Below are positions 1 to 9,980 of a stretch of 64,000 nt of DNA, piece by piece. Under the pieces are notes generated by a model. That model saw nothing but the letters and a program-made list of their open reading frames with translations. It was not told the origin of the DNA and did not search any database. The position numbers were made by a program, and so were the translations under genes. The stretch lies in NCBI RefSeq assembly GCF_043290135.1, contig NW_027464588.1, positions 5,865,501 to 5,929,500 on the forward strand, written 5' to 3'. Every line of letters begins with the position of its first letter. The stretch's first letter is position 1. Source of the stretch: Rhipicephalus microplus. Taxonomy: Eukaryota > Arthropoda > Arachnida > Ixodida > Ixodidae.

Positions 1-1575
1 AATGTTTTATTTTTTTCCAGTACAATAAGAATATGATTAGCTACAATATGTTCTATCATCTTGCAACAACAGCACGTTAAGGAAATCGGTCGATAATTGT
101 CAACATGGAAACAGTCTCCTTTTTTAAAAACTGGAATTACCCTAGCCATAAGCCAATCATGGGGCAGCACGGATGTCCGAAAAGATTCACGAAAAATGAC
201 TGTCAAAAACCGAGCTAAATATTCTGCATAACGACGCAGAAAGGCGTTCGGGATTTCATCCGGGCAAGTAGTGCACTTAGGATCTAATCGCAGAAGCATT
301 TCAAAAACTCCTTCAAAAGAAACAAGCTCGATCTGTTCCGAATGAGCCTCCATATAAAATTCATCACCTTGATCGTTTGAAAATACAGAATGAAAAAAGG
401 AATTGAAAGCATTAGCAATGGAGAGACGAGATGTTTCCATCTTGCCATCAACCAATAATTGATCGATTGATTTACGTGCACTACGGATGTGATTCCAGAA
501 CTTTCCTGGATCGTTTAAAATGAACTGAGGCAAACTTTCGCGAAAATACCGTTTCCTTGCGGATTTTACGCTGCTCGAAAGTTTGGAGACTAACCTATTT
601 AGGACATCACAATCGGGACTGCGAGTCTTCTTGATACGTTTAATTCGCCGTTTTAGGTGAATAATATCTCGGTTAATCCATGAGTTGACCCTTTTGGTTC
701 GTTTTTTCGTATCAGGTATAAAAGACTTTAAACAAAATTTGCAATGCTCCTTAAACATTTCCCACAAATGCCGCACATCATTACCTTGAAAGCTTTCGTA
801 AGCTATGTCTAAGTAACCCAAAACAGACTCATCCCTCGCCCTGGAGTAGTCTTTGACATATGTATGCTTAACTCCCGCCAAACGTTTTTTGGGTTCTAGA
901 AAGACATTGGTAACCACAACCTTGTGATCAGAAATCCCGTCACTTACATGTAATGAATACTCAGAAAAACTGCGATCTAAGAACACAAGATCGAGTACGG
1001 ACCTAGCTGTACCGCAAATTCTGGTGGGCTCAAGAACAACCTGGTTTAAATTATGAGTTAGCATAATGTCGGATAGAATATTAGAGTGCTCTGCGGCTCC
1101 GACACATCCAGTAGGCCAATCAATACCTGGTAGATTGATATCGCCAACAATCATAAGCCTGGTTTTGCGGAAACTAAACAAATGATCTTGGAGCTTTCGC
1201 AAATAAGAAGAATCAGAACTGGGAGGTCTGTACAGCGCACATAGGACGAAAGTGAATCTAGAAAATGTTATTTTGAGAAGCAGGCTTTCGTGGTCTTCTA
1301 TTTGATTTAAAACCACAGCTTTCACATTTTTCTTTAACAGAACAGCCACACCCCCCCCCTCGTGACCCACGGTCACGTCTGAAGACCGAAAACGATAAAG
1401 GAAAGACGCAGTCGTCAGTGATATCGCTGGTTAACCAAGTCTCAGTTATTACTGCTACGTCGGGGTTGTGCGCAAGTAATGCAATTTCCAGGGATTGGGA
1501 TTTATTTACAACACTTTGGGCATTCATATTCAATACATTGAGCCTGTTGCGATAAGAATCGCTGCCAGGATCATG
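1..1575 (-). CDS. LINE ORF2, endonuclease and N-terminal RT (partial, one frameshift)
   Basis: Encodes the APE-type endonuclease and beginning of the reverse transcriptase used for target-primed reverse transcription. Endonuclease motifs read in order: NAQS (near 1524), TETWL, RRDRG..RGGG, GDINLP and SDH. RT follows with CPDEIPNAF and NYRPISLT before the window ends. Upstream of the G-tract at 1351-1359 and downstream of it the protein lies in two frames, because one G is extra. From the tract to position 1 I find no stop codon in about 450 codons. An AUG lies one codon before the catalytic Asn of the first endonuclease motif, so initiation there is possible here, unlike in copy B. The same frame is also open back to the ORF1 stop at 1576-1578. 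Confidence 0.85.
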
Positions 1576-1578
1576 TCA
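1576..1578 (-). other. single TGA stop separating ORF1 and ORF2 in one frame
   Basis: After allowing for the one-base loss near 1657, the ORF1 frame runs into TGA followed by C (TGA-CAT), and the same frame is then open into the endonuclease. Copy B has TAG-C at the equivalent place. Readthrough or re-initiation is an inference. Confidence 0.6.
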
Positions 1579-1628
1579 CTTCGACTGCGACTGTGCGGGG
1601 GACAATATGAGCTTCATTCGTCTACCTG

Positions 1629-2756
1629 TTAAATCATCCCAAACATATGTTTCGTCATTATTTTAAGTTTATCGTCATAAAGTTTTGGATCCAGCCCTTC
1701 ATCCTTATCCTTGCGTGCCGATTCCCAAAGAAGTTTTCGCTTGCGGAGAGTTTCTTTGGAATAATCATTCTGAATGTAAATTTTCGAGCCTTTCAGCTTC
1801 TTAACGTTACTGAAAACAGCCATCTTCTCATTGAAGTCTTGGAAGTACAAGATTGCTGGTCGGGTTTTTTGCTCGCCTCTACCGCTATCATTTTCACTGT
1901 TACCGGTCTCCTTGATGCGTTTTCCCAGTCTGTGGATACGCCCAACGGATGCAACCTTCACACCAAGCCGTTTATCAAAGATGTTGCCGATAACCTTCTC
2001 CCTCAGTTCATTTTCAGATTCTGATTTAGCCTCGGGTACACCAAAAACAAGCAAATTTGACCGCCGGCTGTAATCTTCGAGATTCACTACCTTTTGCTGT
2101 TGCGAAATAACCGACTTATGGAGCGACTGCAGATGTTGTTCGATTGGTGCTATAGGCTGCAGGAAAGTTTGAAAACCTGCCACATGTTTTTCGATCTGTT
2201 CAAGTCTAGCCATTACACAGCAAAGCGAAGCATCAAGCTTGCATCGCAAGGCTTTAATTTCGGATATATCGTTCTGCATTGACTCCTGGGATTTTATAAT
2301 CTTATCTAAAGGTTTCTGGATATCTGGACCAGGGTTACTCTCAACATCGCCACACAACAATATTTTGAATACAGAAAAACACTCGTACGCAATGCAAAGA
2401 CAGCGCCGAGGGCACGGCAGAACCACTAGTAGCACGTCATCACTTCGACAAGAAGAATCATGACCAACCTGGATAAGCAAAACGGGTGGCATGCTTAGAG
2501 CCAAGTTCGACAGCGGTTCGCCGTGCCCAGTGAAGACGAAGCGATGCAGCTCTTCTTTTATACCCGGTGGCCCTGGTGACGTCACACCTCCAGCGAAGTG
2601 GCCGATAGGCGGACAGTCAGGCGCCGGTGCGTCATGCCAAGATGTCACGTTCGTAGTTGATACCGGTGGATTGCCGAAGTTGCAGAGCATGTTGTTGAAA
2701 CCAGCGAAACCAAGAAGAACCTGGATAAGCAAAACGGGTGGCATGCTTAGAGCCAA
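1629..2756 (-). CDS. LINE ORF1 with promoter-encoded repeats, 2A motif, coiled coil and RRM-like domain
   Basis: This is the RNA-binding ORF1 protein of the LINE. In order: repeated N-terminal segments encoded by the promoter monomers (the peptide LALSMPPVLLIQV occurs twice), a hydrophobic Cys-containing stretch, the 2A motif GDVESNPGP, then a coiled-coil-like region, an RRM-like strand (NLLVFGVPE) with the RIHRLGKR basic motif, and a C-terminal domain (IYIQNDYSKETLRKRK). This matches the L1-ORF1p-like layout seen in copy B. The annotated end at 1629 is caused by a one-base deletion near 1657, and the homologous frame continues to TGA at 1576. The downstream product after 2A would start with Pro at about 2327. 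In-frame ATGs lie at the same place in each monomer; the last is at 2492. Confidence 0.8.
   Translation of the reverse strand: MALSMPPVLLIQVLLGFAGFNNMLCNFGNPPVSTTNVTSWHDAPAPDCPPIGHFAGGVTSPGPPGIKEELHRFVFTGHGEPLSNLALSMPPVLLIQVGHDSSCRSDDVLLVVLPCPRRCLCIAYECFSVFKILLCGDVESNPGPDIQKPLDKIIKSQESMQNDISEIKALRCKLDASLCCVMARLEQIEKHVAGFQTFLQPIAPIEQHLQSLHKSVISQQQKVVNLEDYSRRSNLLVFGVPEAKSESENELREKVIGNIFDKRLGVKVASVGRIHRLGKRIKETGNSENDSGRGEQKTRPAILYFQDFNEKMAVFSNVKKLKGSKIYIQNDYSKETLRKRKLLWESARKDKDEGLDPKLYDDKLKIMTKHMFGMI
2325..2351 (-). other. 2A (StopGo) motif GDVESNPGP in ORF1
   Basis: The minus strand encodes GDVESNPGP, a full match to the 2A consensus D(V/I)ExNPGP that makes ribosomes skip the Gly-Pro bond. A hydrophobic, Cys-containing stretch (FKILLC) precedes it, as in known 2A sequences. 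2A-like motifs are established in some LINEs of trypanosomes and sea urchins. Activity here is inferred. Confidence 0.85.
2469..2720 (-). repeat. 252-bp promoter monomer, one full copy plus a 5' partial
   Basis: The block beginning AACCTGGATAAGC at 2466 recurs at 2718, so the period is 252 bp or 84 codons. One full monomer (2469-2720) is preceded, in minus orientation, by a partial one (2721-2773). Both are open in the ORF1 frame. After the last monomer the sequence switches to unique ORF1 DNA exactly after CAG (plus-strand CTG at 2469). Confidence 0.85.
2529..2562 (-). promoter_or_regulatory. Pol II core promoter inside the monomer (TATA and Inr)
   Basis: TATAAAAGA lies at 2562-2554 (minus) and TTCACT at 2534-2529. 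The T of TATA is 31 nt upstream of the A of the Inr-like site (2531), and that A is 39 nt upstream of the ORF1 ATG (2492). Copy B has exactly the same spacings, which supports function. Confidence 0.7.
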
Positions 2757-2780
2757 GTTCGACAGCGGTTCGCTAAGAAC

Positions 2781-2808
2781 TTCTAAATCCCTTTATGGGG
2801 ATTTAGAA
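2781..2808. repeat. perfect hairpin at the junction of two LINEs
   Basis: Stem TTCTAAATCCC at 2781-2791 pairs with GGGATTTAGAA at 2798-2808 around a 6-nt loop. It lies in the roughly 60 bp between the 5' end of copy A and the 5'-truncated LINE that starts near 2836. Its function is unknown. Confidence 0.7.
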
Positions 2809-2846
2809 GAACAGATTCTCGAGGCTCCTTAATTGAAAACTTTCTG

Positions 2847-4887
2847 TTGTCCTCCGGCTTCTGTATATTTAACAAAAAAGAGCCAACATATCTTAATGCA
2901 GCGCACAACTCATACACAGCAATAGATCTAGCTATCGGATCTCCTTCACTCTTGGCAACCACTGAGTGGGCTGTAATTCATAACCTCTATGGAAGTGATC
3001 ATTTTCCTGTTTGTCTAAAATACAAAGGAAATACGAGAACAATGACTGTGAATGTAACCAGGTTCCGAGAACAGGGTGCGAACTGGACGAAATTCCGAAA
3101 ACTCTCAAAACTATCGCGCTCATCAATTGAAACCCTAGGCATCGATGAATCTGAAGCGTTGGTCACACTGCACATTATACAGGCCCAGAGCAATCTATCC
3201 CACATACATCTAACAATACGCGGAACAAAAGACGACCTTGGTGGAACTCTGAGTGCAAAAATGCTCGTGACAATCAAAACAAAGCATGGTCGAAATTCCG
3301 CAGGTATCCTACAGTCGAAAACTTGGTGAAATTTAAGCATGCAAAAGCAAACCGTAGACGTGTCCGACGAGAGTCTAAACGACAGAGCTGGCAATCCTTC
3401 CTCTAATCGGTGAACTCTTACACTGACACGCATAAGGTGTATAACAGAGTAAGAGCACTCCAAGGGTACAGCACTCATCCGTTGCGCCTTGTTAGTACTG
3501 CTGGTGATACACTGGAACACCAGGCAGATGCCTTAGGCCAACACTTCGAGTATATTTTCAGCTCTTCACATTATACAGACTCCTTTGGGTGATACAAACT
3601 TGCCGAGGAACGTAAACCTATTCGTGATGACAGGCCATCGGCAGGAGGGTACTATACCCCCTTTACTATAGGTGAACTAAAGGCAGCACTGGCAAAGTGC
3701 GGCAGCTCAGCAGCAGGCTTGGACAGGATTACTTACGGCATGCTGGAACACCTACACGAAGAAACGCTTGACGTCATCCTCATTCTTTTCAACAATGTAT
3801 GGTCCTCTGGGCGTCTGCCCATGACCTGGAAAAAGGCAGTTATCATACCCATCCTTAAACAAGGAAAAGAAGCCACACTTGCTGCTAGTTACAGGTCAAT
3901 AGCGCTTACCAGCTGTTTGGGCAAGGTGTTCGAAAAAATGGTGAATCACCGCCTTATGTATTACCTTGAATACAATGGCCTCCTTGATCGTCATCAAGCT
4001 GGATTCAGGTCTGGCCGGTCGACAACTGACCAACTGGTAGCATTTGAATCCTACGTCAGAGATGCCTTCATTCATAAACAACACTGCCTATCTGTATTTT
4101 TTGACTTGGAAAAGGCTTACGACACGACATGGCGTTATGGCATTCTCCGTGACCTGCGATCTTTTGGAGTGTCAGGAAATATGCTGAATACTATTGAAAC
4201 TACCTTTCTGACCGTACATTTGTGGTTCGTGTTGGTAATGCCTCATCGAAGTGGTTTACGCAAGAAAATGGCGTCTCCCAGGGCGGTGTTCTCAGCTGCA
4301 CACTATTCATCGTAAAAATGAACTCCATAAACGCCATACTGCCTAAAGCAATCTCCTACTCTGTATATGTGGATGACATTTAGATCAGCTTCAAATCATG
4401 CAACATAGCCACGTGTGAACGTCAGATTCAGTTGGCAGTAAACAAGCTGTCAAGCTGGGCAGACAAAAATGGGTTTAAGTTTAACTGTGACAAGACTGTT
4501 TGCGTACTCTTCTCAAAACTACGTGGCATAAGGCCACACCCCAGCATTTCAATTAATGGACAAACCATAACTACCAAAAAAGATCACAAATTTTTAGGTG
4601 TTGTGGTTGATGAAAAGCTCAGCTTTGTTACACATATCAAACAGCTACGACTTGAGTGCTTGAAAGCCTTAAACCTGCTCAAGATTCTCTCACATCAGTC
4701 ATGGGGCACAGACCGTGACTGTCTACTCAACCTTCTCAACAGTGTAGTGCTATCGCGTATCGATTACGGCTCGGTAGTTTACGAGTCAGCTTCAAGATCC
4801 GCATTGAAGATGCTTGACCCAGTGCACCACCTTGGGCTTCGGCTGGCCAGAGGTGCTTTCCGATCCAGCCCGACAGCCAGCCTGTAG
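2847..4887 (+). pseudogene. LINE endonuclease C-terminus and reverse transcriptase (broken)
   Basis: The first segment (2847-3329) ends the endonuclease: GSDHFPVCLKY is the final SDH motif. The RT fingers and palm follow at 3719-4315: SAAGLDRI, LPMTWKKAVIIPILK, YRSIALT, HQAGFRSGRSTTDQL and FFDLEKAYD. Frame changes follow, and the catalytic YVDD is encoded at 4366-4377, directly before a stop at 4381. The thumb region continues at 4432-4887 (KLSSWADKNGFKFNCDKT, KFLGVVVDEKLSF). Several frame changes and stops show that it is dead. Confidence 0.85.
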
Positions 4888-4901
4888 GTTGAGACAGACT
4901 G

Positions 4902-6089
4902 GTGGTCACTAGAACGGCGACGTCAGTTTACAAGTGTCACGTATGCCACCAAAGTGCTTTCCCATGTCGACCACCCAGCTCGCGCGCTATTGCAGGATAC
5001 ATCGAACGCCCTCCTGTTTTTGAGGCGACCATCAGCTACGCCACCGTATTCCCTCAGAGTGGCCTCACACCTTGGATATATGCACATACTGGTCTCCAAT
5101 CTTCAACTAACCTCTCACAGGACACTGTTGTGCCATGGGAAATGCAGGCTATCGATTGTGATTTGTCATTCCTAGAGGTAGGAAAAAATGGCCACCAAGT
5201 CGCAATCGATCAACACTTCAAGTACCTGCAGGCCAAATACAGGCGTGCTGAATATTATACTGATGCCTCCAAGTCCTCCGCAGTCGCATGTGCGGCACAC
5301 GGTCCCGCTTTCTCTGAATATAGAATAATGAACGAACATACCAGTATATTTACTGCAGAATGCTATGGCATACCTCTAGCTGTAACGCATATTTTAAAGG
5401 AGAAGGAATTAGCCTCATTCATATACACAGATTCTCTCAGTGCTGTGACTGTGCTGTCCTCCACTAAGATACTCAAAAACCCAGTTACTAATACACTTCG
5501 AAAAAGCATCATGTCAGCCCGCAAATCTAAGCTCAAAATCACGCTATGCTGGATTCCGGGACACTGCAACATTGCTGGCAATGAGATAGCGGACAAACTT
5601 GCGAAGTCAGCAGCACTCCGCGCTTCAGTTGACGTAGACACCATCCCGTACGAGGACCTGAGGCCAGTCATCGCATCCCGAATGCGTAGACAATGGCAAG
5701 AAGAATGGAACGCAGCAAATGCAAACAAACTGCACTTAGTAAATCCAAGAATAGGAAGATATGTGACTGAAAAACGTAACAGGCACCAAGAGGTTGCACT
5801 GTGCAGACTCAGGATCGGTCATACACATGCAACACACTCACACCTCTTAAACAACTCTCCAGCACCACATTGTGCAAAATGTGGTGAAGAGCTGTCTGTC
5901 GTTCACGTTCTAATTACCTGTCCGTACCTCGAAACAGAAAGACTGTGTCACTTTCCAAAGCTGTACAAATGTCACAATCCACCTCATCCACAATATTTTC
6001 TTGGAGACAATCCCTTGTTTCCCCCAAAAGTAGTGTTAAAGTTTTTAGCTAGTGTAGGCTTCCTACATTCCATAACATATTCTCACTAA
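4902..6089 (+). CDS. LINE C-terminal fragment: RT tail, RNase H and Cys/His motif
   Basis: A 395-codon open stretch that is the C-terminal part of the preceding RT, separated by a stop and frame change. RNase H catalytic motifs are visible: YTDAS (first Asp, near 5256), the Glu of FTAECYG, the Asp of YTDSLSAV, and GNEIADKLAK (near 5577). A Cys/His signature CAKCGEELSVVHVLITCPY follows, as is usual at the end of such LINE proteins. RNase H removes element RNA from RNA:DNA hybrids. The domain itself looks intact although the element is not. Confidence 0.85.
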   Translation: MVTRTATSVYKCHVCHQSAFPCRPPSSRAIAGYIERPPVFEATISYATVFPQSGLTPWIYAHTGLQSSTNLSQDTVVPWEMQAIDCDLSFLEVGKNGHQVAIDQHFKYLQAKYRRAEYYTDASKSSAVACAAHGPAFSEYRIMNEHTSIFTAECYGIPLAVTHILKEKELASFIYTDSLSAVTVLSSTKILKNPVTNTLRKSIMSARKSKLKITLCWIPGHCNIAGNEIADKLAKSAALRASVDVDTIPYEDLRPVIASRMRRQWQEEWNAANANKLHLVNPRIGRYVTEKRNRHQEVALCRLRIGHTHATHSHLLNNSPAPHCAKCGEELSVVHVLITCPYLETERLCHFPKLYKCHNPPHPQYFLGDNPLFPPKVVLKFLASVGFLHSITYSH

Positions 6090-6392
6090 TCTCAGACTCC
6101 TCTCAATCCTGAGGGAATCGCTGAGATTTTTTTTATCATATGTCATGCAGCACGCACTCCTTGTCTTGACAAGGGCTGTTGACGACACGGCATGAATTTG
6201 TAAAACTCATGAGCATAGCCCGTTTTAAACCCATCACATATAGTCACTACACCTAAGTTTAAGTCCTATACATTACTCTTTTATTCTTGCCCCCTGAGTA
6301 GAATTTTTATAATCAAATCGACCAAAAACCGTGTGTTTGGCGCTCTTTGGCCTGAGTTGCCCTTGCGCCACTAAAATCTACCATCATCATCA

Positions 6393-6771
6393 CGTGGCCG
6401 TCGTTATCACCACTGGGCGTCCCCAGAGAAAACACAAGAATGTGCTGAGCATCTCTCCGAAGAATATTTACGCGTCGTGGGTGTGTTGAGGTCATTGATT
6501 AGCACAATGCGCACACACGTACCCAACTGGATTGACAACCCCATCAGCGTGAAGTGCACTGCAAATTCTGGATACCTTGAAACCAGTCCTTGCAAGCCTT
6601 CTTTATCATCATAGGCTGCAATGAAGTTCACCTAAGACAGTCCAATTCGATGCGCTTTGTGACTGTTCGCTAGTTTATGTCCTCTGGGCATGCGTGATAC
6701 ACGTGCTGCTGTGCGTGCTAGTGTATAAGTTGATCTCTCTTTTCTTCTCTCCTTGTTTATTATTTTCCTTT
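6393..6771. other. spacer after LINE tail
   Basis: No gene recognised. Short open frames here have no family features. Confidence 0.4.
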
Positions 6772-6786
6772 CAATTCCCGTTTTCT

Positions 6787-7022
6787 TGATTGATATGTGG
6801 GGTTTAACGTCCAAAAATCACTGATGATTATGAGAGACGCCGTAGTGGAGGGCTCCGGAAATTTCGACCACCTGGGGTTTTTTAACGTGCACCCAAATCT
6901 GAGTACGCGGGCCTGCAACGTTTCCGCCTCGATCGGAAATGCAGCCGCCGCAGCCGGGATTCGAACCCGCGACCTGCGGGTCAGCAGCCGAGTACCTTAG
7001 CCACTAGACCACCACGGCGGGG
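6787..7022 (-). mobile_element. tRNA-derived SINE (Ruka-like)
   Basis: The minus strand starts with a tRNA-like head (TGGTCTAGTGG A box, GGTTCGAATCC B box) and ends in the body that reads GTTAAACCCCACATATCAATC. A 15-bp target-site duplication, CAATTCCCGTTTTCT, flanks it at 6772-6786 and 7023-7037. It resembles the tick SINE family Ruka as I remember it. Confidence 0.9.
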
Positions 7023-7037
7023 CAATTCCCGTTTTCT

Positions 7038-8228
7038 ACACCGGGTGCAGCCTGGTCAACCTTCTTGCCATTGCTTTGCTTTTCTCTCTTTCTTTAAAAA
7101 TTCCTATCCGTCGATATTAATTGCTCGCAGTGAAACAGTTGCGATGTGCAGACGCATTCGCAATAAGCTAATAAACGTGTATATTTGAAGAAACTACATT
7201 CAGACCTTTCCAAAATTATATACATGAACTGGTCTGAACGTTTACGCCGCTGTTCAAATGTAATTTTGCCAGCGTTTATATTACACGTTCTTGGAAAATA
7301 TGTTGAATATGCACGGCTTCTAAGAGTGACATTTTCGACCGAAAATGGCGAATACCAACAGTCGGTATATATTAAGCTAGGTGGTCACTTGTTTCTTTCG
7401 CAGTAACGGGGTTCCTTCTCCTGCGCAATTTAACGTACAAATAGACTATGGTCACTTATATCTTCGGCAGTACCCTTTTTTCTGGGGCATTTAGAAATCC
7501 CAGATTGTGCATCAACTTTCCTGTAGTCTTGTCCACAATTACAACAGCAGTTATAGCATACGAAAAAGTGCGTTTCTCTTCTAAGTTCTTCAACTCGGCT
7601 TTACAATGACGTATACATTTGGAGCCCTGCTGAAGAACAGATAAGTGTTACTTTAAATTTATTTACGATGCGCAATAAGTGCGAATGAAATTCTATCATC
7701 GTTGTTTTAATACTGCAGATGGGGCTCGAAGTACGGATAGTATTTTACGTATGTTAAGCTCGGCGGGAAATGTAGTGCAGCTCAAAACAGATAGTGTGAC
7801 ATTGATACAAATGACGAGCGCTCGAAGCGTGCGAAATGCAGTTATTTTTCGCTAATAAGTTATAACCATGCTTGCTCCCTGTATATCTTTTGTTGTATTT
7901 CTGCAATAACAATTTTATTGGTAAGAAGAGCTGTTAATGTGGTCATACTGCAAGCTCTTCAGTTTATGCTTGTTTATTCAATCACCTTATCCGAAACACG
8001 TGTCTCTGCGCGTGCTTGTTGTATATTACAAATATTGTGGCTCAAAATAAAGCCCCCTTCACTTTTCCTTTCATAAATATTGTCGTAATCTATTGTAACC
8101 AGAACACGATTGCTTATTGCAAGCAAATAATCCCTTCTGTTTAGAAGTTGGTGATTCACTAATCAAACTACCAGACACATAAGAATCTCTTTTTGCCTGA
8201 TCTTGTGGGCATGTGGAACATCGTGAAT
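7038..8228. other. AT-rich spacer
   Basis: Nothing recognisable: no long frame with family motifs, no tandem repeat, no clear mobile element. Confidence 0.4.
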
Positions 8229-8242
8229 TGTGTATATATGCC

Positions 8243-8485
8243 GCCCCGCCGCGGTGGTCTAGTGGCTAAGGTACTCGGCTGCTGACCCGCAGGTTGCGGG
8301 TTCAAATCCCGGCTGCGGCGGCTGCATTTCCGATGGAGGCGGAAATGTTGTAGGCCCGTGTGCTCAGATTGGGGTGCACGTTAAAGAACCCCAGGTGGTC
8401 AAAATTTCCGGAGCCCTCCACTACGGCGTCTCTCATAATCATATGGTGGTTTTGGGACGTTAAACCCCACATATCAATCAATCAA
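8243..8485 (+). mobile_element. tRNA-derived SINE (Ruka-like)
   Basis: Full-length copy with A box TGGTCTAGTGG, B box GGTTCAAATCC and a tail of ATCA repeats. A perfect 14-bp target duplication TGTGTATATATGCC lies at 8229-8242 and 8486-8499, so insertion is fairly recent. Confidence 0.93.
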
Positions 8486-8614
8486 TGTGTATATATGCCT
8501 TTAGTAAACAAATCGAAGTCCAAAACGATGATGTGAATAAGAATATTGCAGGGCTCGGAATATTTTGACTATCTGGTGTTTTCATTTTTTTGATTATTCA
8601 AACAAATAACGAAG

Positions 8615-8688
8615 GGGGGAGAGAGAGAGATAAAGATGCAAGGAAAGGCAGGGAGGTTAACCAGACGCACATCCGGTTTGCTACCCTG
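8615..8688 (-). mobile_element. 74-bp 3'-end fragment of a LINE with its own target duplication
   Basis: The 74 bp contain a purine (GA)n tail and the sequence GGAAAGGCAGGGAGGTTAACC. These match the 3' end of the LINE fragment at 13681-14590. The fragment is flanked by a perfect 12-bp duplication CAAATAACGAAG (8603-8614 and 8689-8700). It is therefore a complete but extremely 5'-truncated insertion. Confidence 0.8.
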
Positions 8689-8700
8689 CAAATAACGAAG

Positions 8701-9059
8701 CTGTCACCATACCTTGGTGATGGTCACCCTTTTCTACGTAGTTGTTACGAAGTAAAAAAAATTGGAAACAAAAACTATATACAATCCAACATAGACGAGT
8801 CCGAAGTTTTCGTTTCGGCAGAGCAGACACAATGTCACTATGCGTACTTTCAATTCAATCCGCAAAACATTGATCACAAATGTGGGTGTAATCAAAAAAA
8901 ACTTTGGAGTACTTTCATTGCTTCACGGTCAACTCTACATGGCCATGGGCCTAGTATATTTGGCAACAAAGACCTGGGCTCCAAGTCAAGTAAATTAAAG
9001 AAGAGCATCAACAGACAATCAAATGAAGTTTCAGGCTAGCTTACGAGAAATCTGAGTAG
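8701..9059 (+). other. spacer with a 149-codon frame of unknown meaning
   Basis: An open frame (8590-9039) runs through the 74-bp insertion and into this stretch. Because part of it is inserted LINE tail, and because no motif is visible, I do not regard it as a gene. Confidence 0.3.
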
Positions 9060-9980
9060 CGCAGTCAATGGCAGATAACACTGAATCAAGAAAAATCAGT
9101 GTCAACAAATGTTACAGGAAAAAAAGTCGATCGATTTTTACACGTACACAATTAACAGCACTGAATTGAAGAAAGGAAGGCAACGCAAGTACCTAGCAGT
9201 CACTTTCACTGATATCAGGAGGAACGCCCACATAGATGAGCTAACCAAAAAGGCTAGTAGAGCTCTATGGTGTCTACCACGCTAGGAATGTATATATAGT
9301 GAAACTTGCCATAAAGATTTGGCATACGCAAGCCTATTACAACCCAATATAGAATAAACTAAAATAATGTGGGACCCGTCACGGCAATAAATCGACACAA
9401 AGTGGATGAGGTGCAACGCCCAGCAGCCACATTTACCTTTAGCAAATATCTTCATTGTCACTCCACTACAGAAGTGTGCTGATATGCAACCCTTTCTGTT
9501 TCAGAAACAAGGACAGCAGTAGACAACTTAAAATTCTTTTTCCTGATTGTCCATAGCAAGCATAAGAATAACGAGCCCAACTTTTTCAGTTTGACACTGA
9601 AGCCACGTTTCAGAAGCAGGCACATTAAATCTATTGAAAACTTGCCAAATAAAAATTTGGCATACGCAAGCCTATTACGGCCCAATATAGAATAAACTAA
9701 AATAATGTGGAACCCATCACGGCAATAAATCGACACAAAGTGGATGAGGTGCAACGCCTAGCAGCCACATTTACCTTTAGCAAATATCTTCATTGTCACT
9801 CCAATACAGAAGTGTGCTGATATGCAACACTTTCTGTTTCAGAAACAAGGACAGCAGTAGAGAAATTAAAATTTTTTTCCTGATTGTTCATAACAAGCAT
9901 AAGAATAACTAGCTCAACTTTTTCAGTTTGACACCGAAGCCACGTTTCAGAAGCAGGCACAATAAATCTATTGAAGCTCT
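9060..9980 (+). mobile_element. decayed CR1-like LINE fragment (RT C-terminus)
   Basis: Conceptual translation near 9190-9280 gives a run resembling the RT thumb and C-terminus of CR1-type LINEs (YLAVTFTDI, HIDELTKKASRALW). Further on come remnants of the WDP and RLKF-type region. Compare KYLGITISSDMTWRAHI in copy B. Stops and frameshifts are frequent. No 5' end is visible. Confidence 0.6.
9305..9980 (+). repeat. 338-bp tandem duplication
   Basis: GGCATACGCAAGCC occurs at 9321 and 9659, and the DNA following each is nearly identical for about 338 bp. The second copy differs by scattered substitutions. The duplication lies inside the CR1-like remnant, so it arose after that element inserted. 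Confidence 0.85.

Larger units (their letters stand above)
1..2773 (-). mobile_element. CR1/L2-type non-LTR retrotransposon, copy A (3' part beyond window)
   Basis: Reading on the minus strand from 2773, the element shows tandem promoter monomers, ORF1 with a 2A motif, a single stop, then an ORF2 with apurinic-type endonuclease and the start of reverse transcriptase. The window edge cuts it inside RT. The same order and many of the same motifs occur in the intact copy at 50973-55395, so the family assignment is mutual. Only two coding lesions are visible: a one-base loss near 1657 at the end of ORF1, and a nine-G tract (1351-1359, C on the plus strand) where the frame needs eight. It is otherwise young-looking. 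The 5' end at about 2773 sits about 12 nt downstream of the predicted transcription start. The DNA beyond it is unrelated. Confidence 0.85.
2836..6392 (+). mobile_element. RNase H-bearing non-LTR retrotransposon (I-superfamily type), 5'-truncated and decayed
   Basis: The order is endonuclease C-terminus, reverse transcriptase, RNase H, Cys/His tail and 3' UTR. That order with RNase H is characteristic of I-type LINEs. The 3' end carries a short ATC repeat (near 6379-6390), a usual LINE tail. Frameshifts and stops interrupt the coding region, so it is inactive. The 5' end abuts the hairpin next to copy A. Confidence 0.8.

Noticed and set aside
8590..9039. 149-codon frame as a gene
   Set aside because: It begins upstream of and reads through the 74-bp LINE tail insertion.
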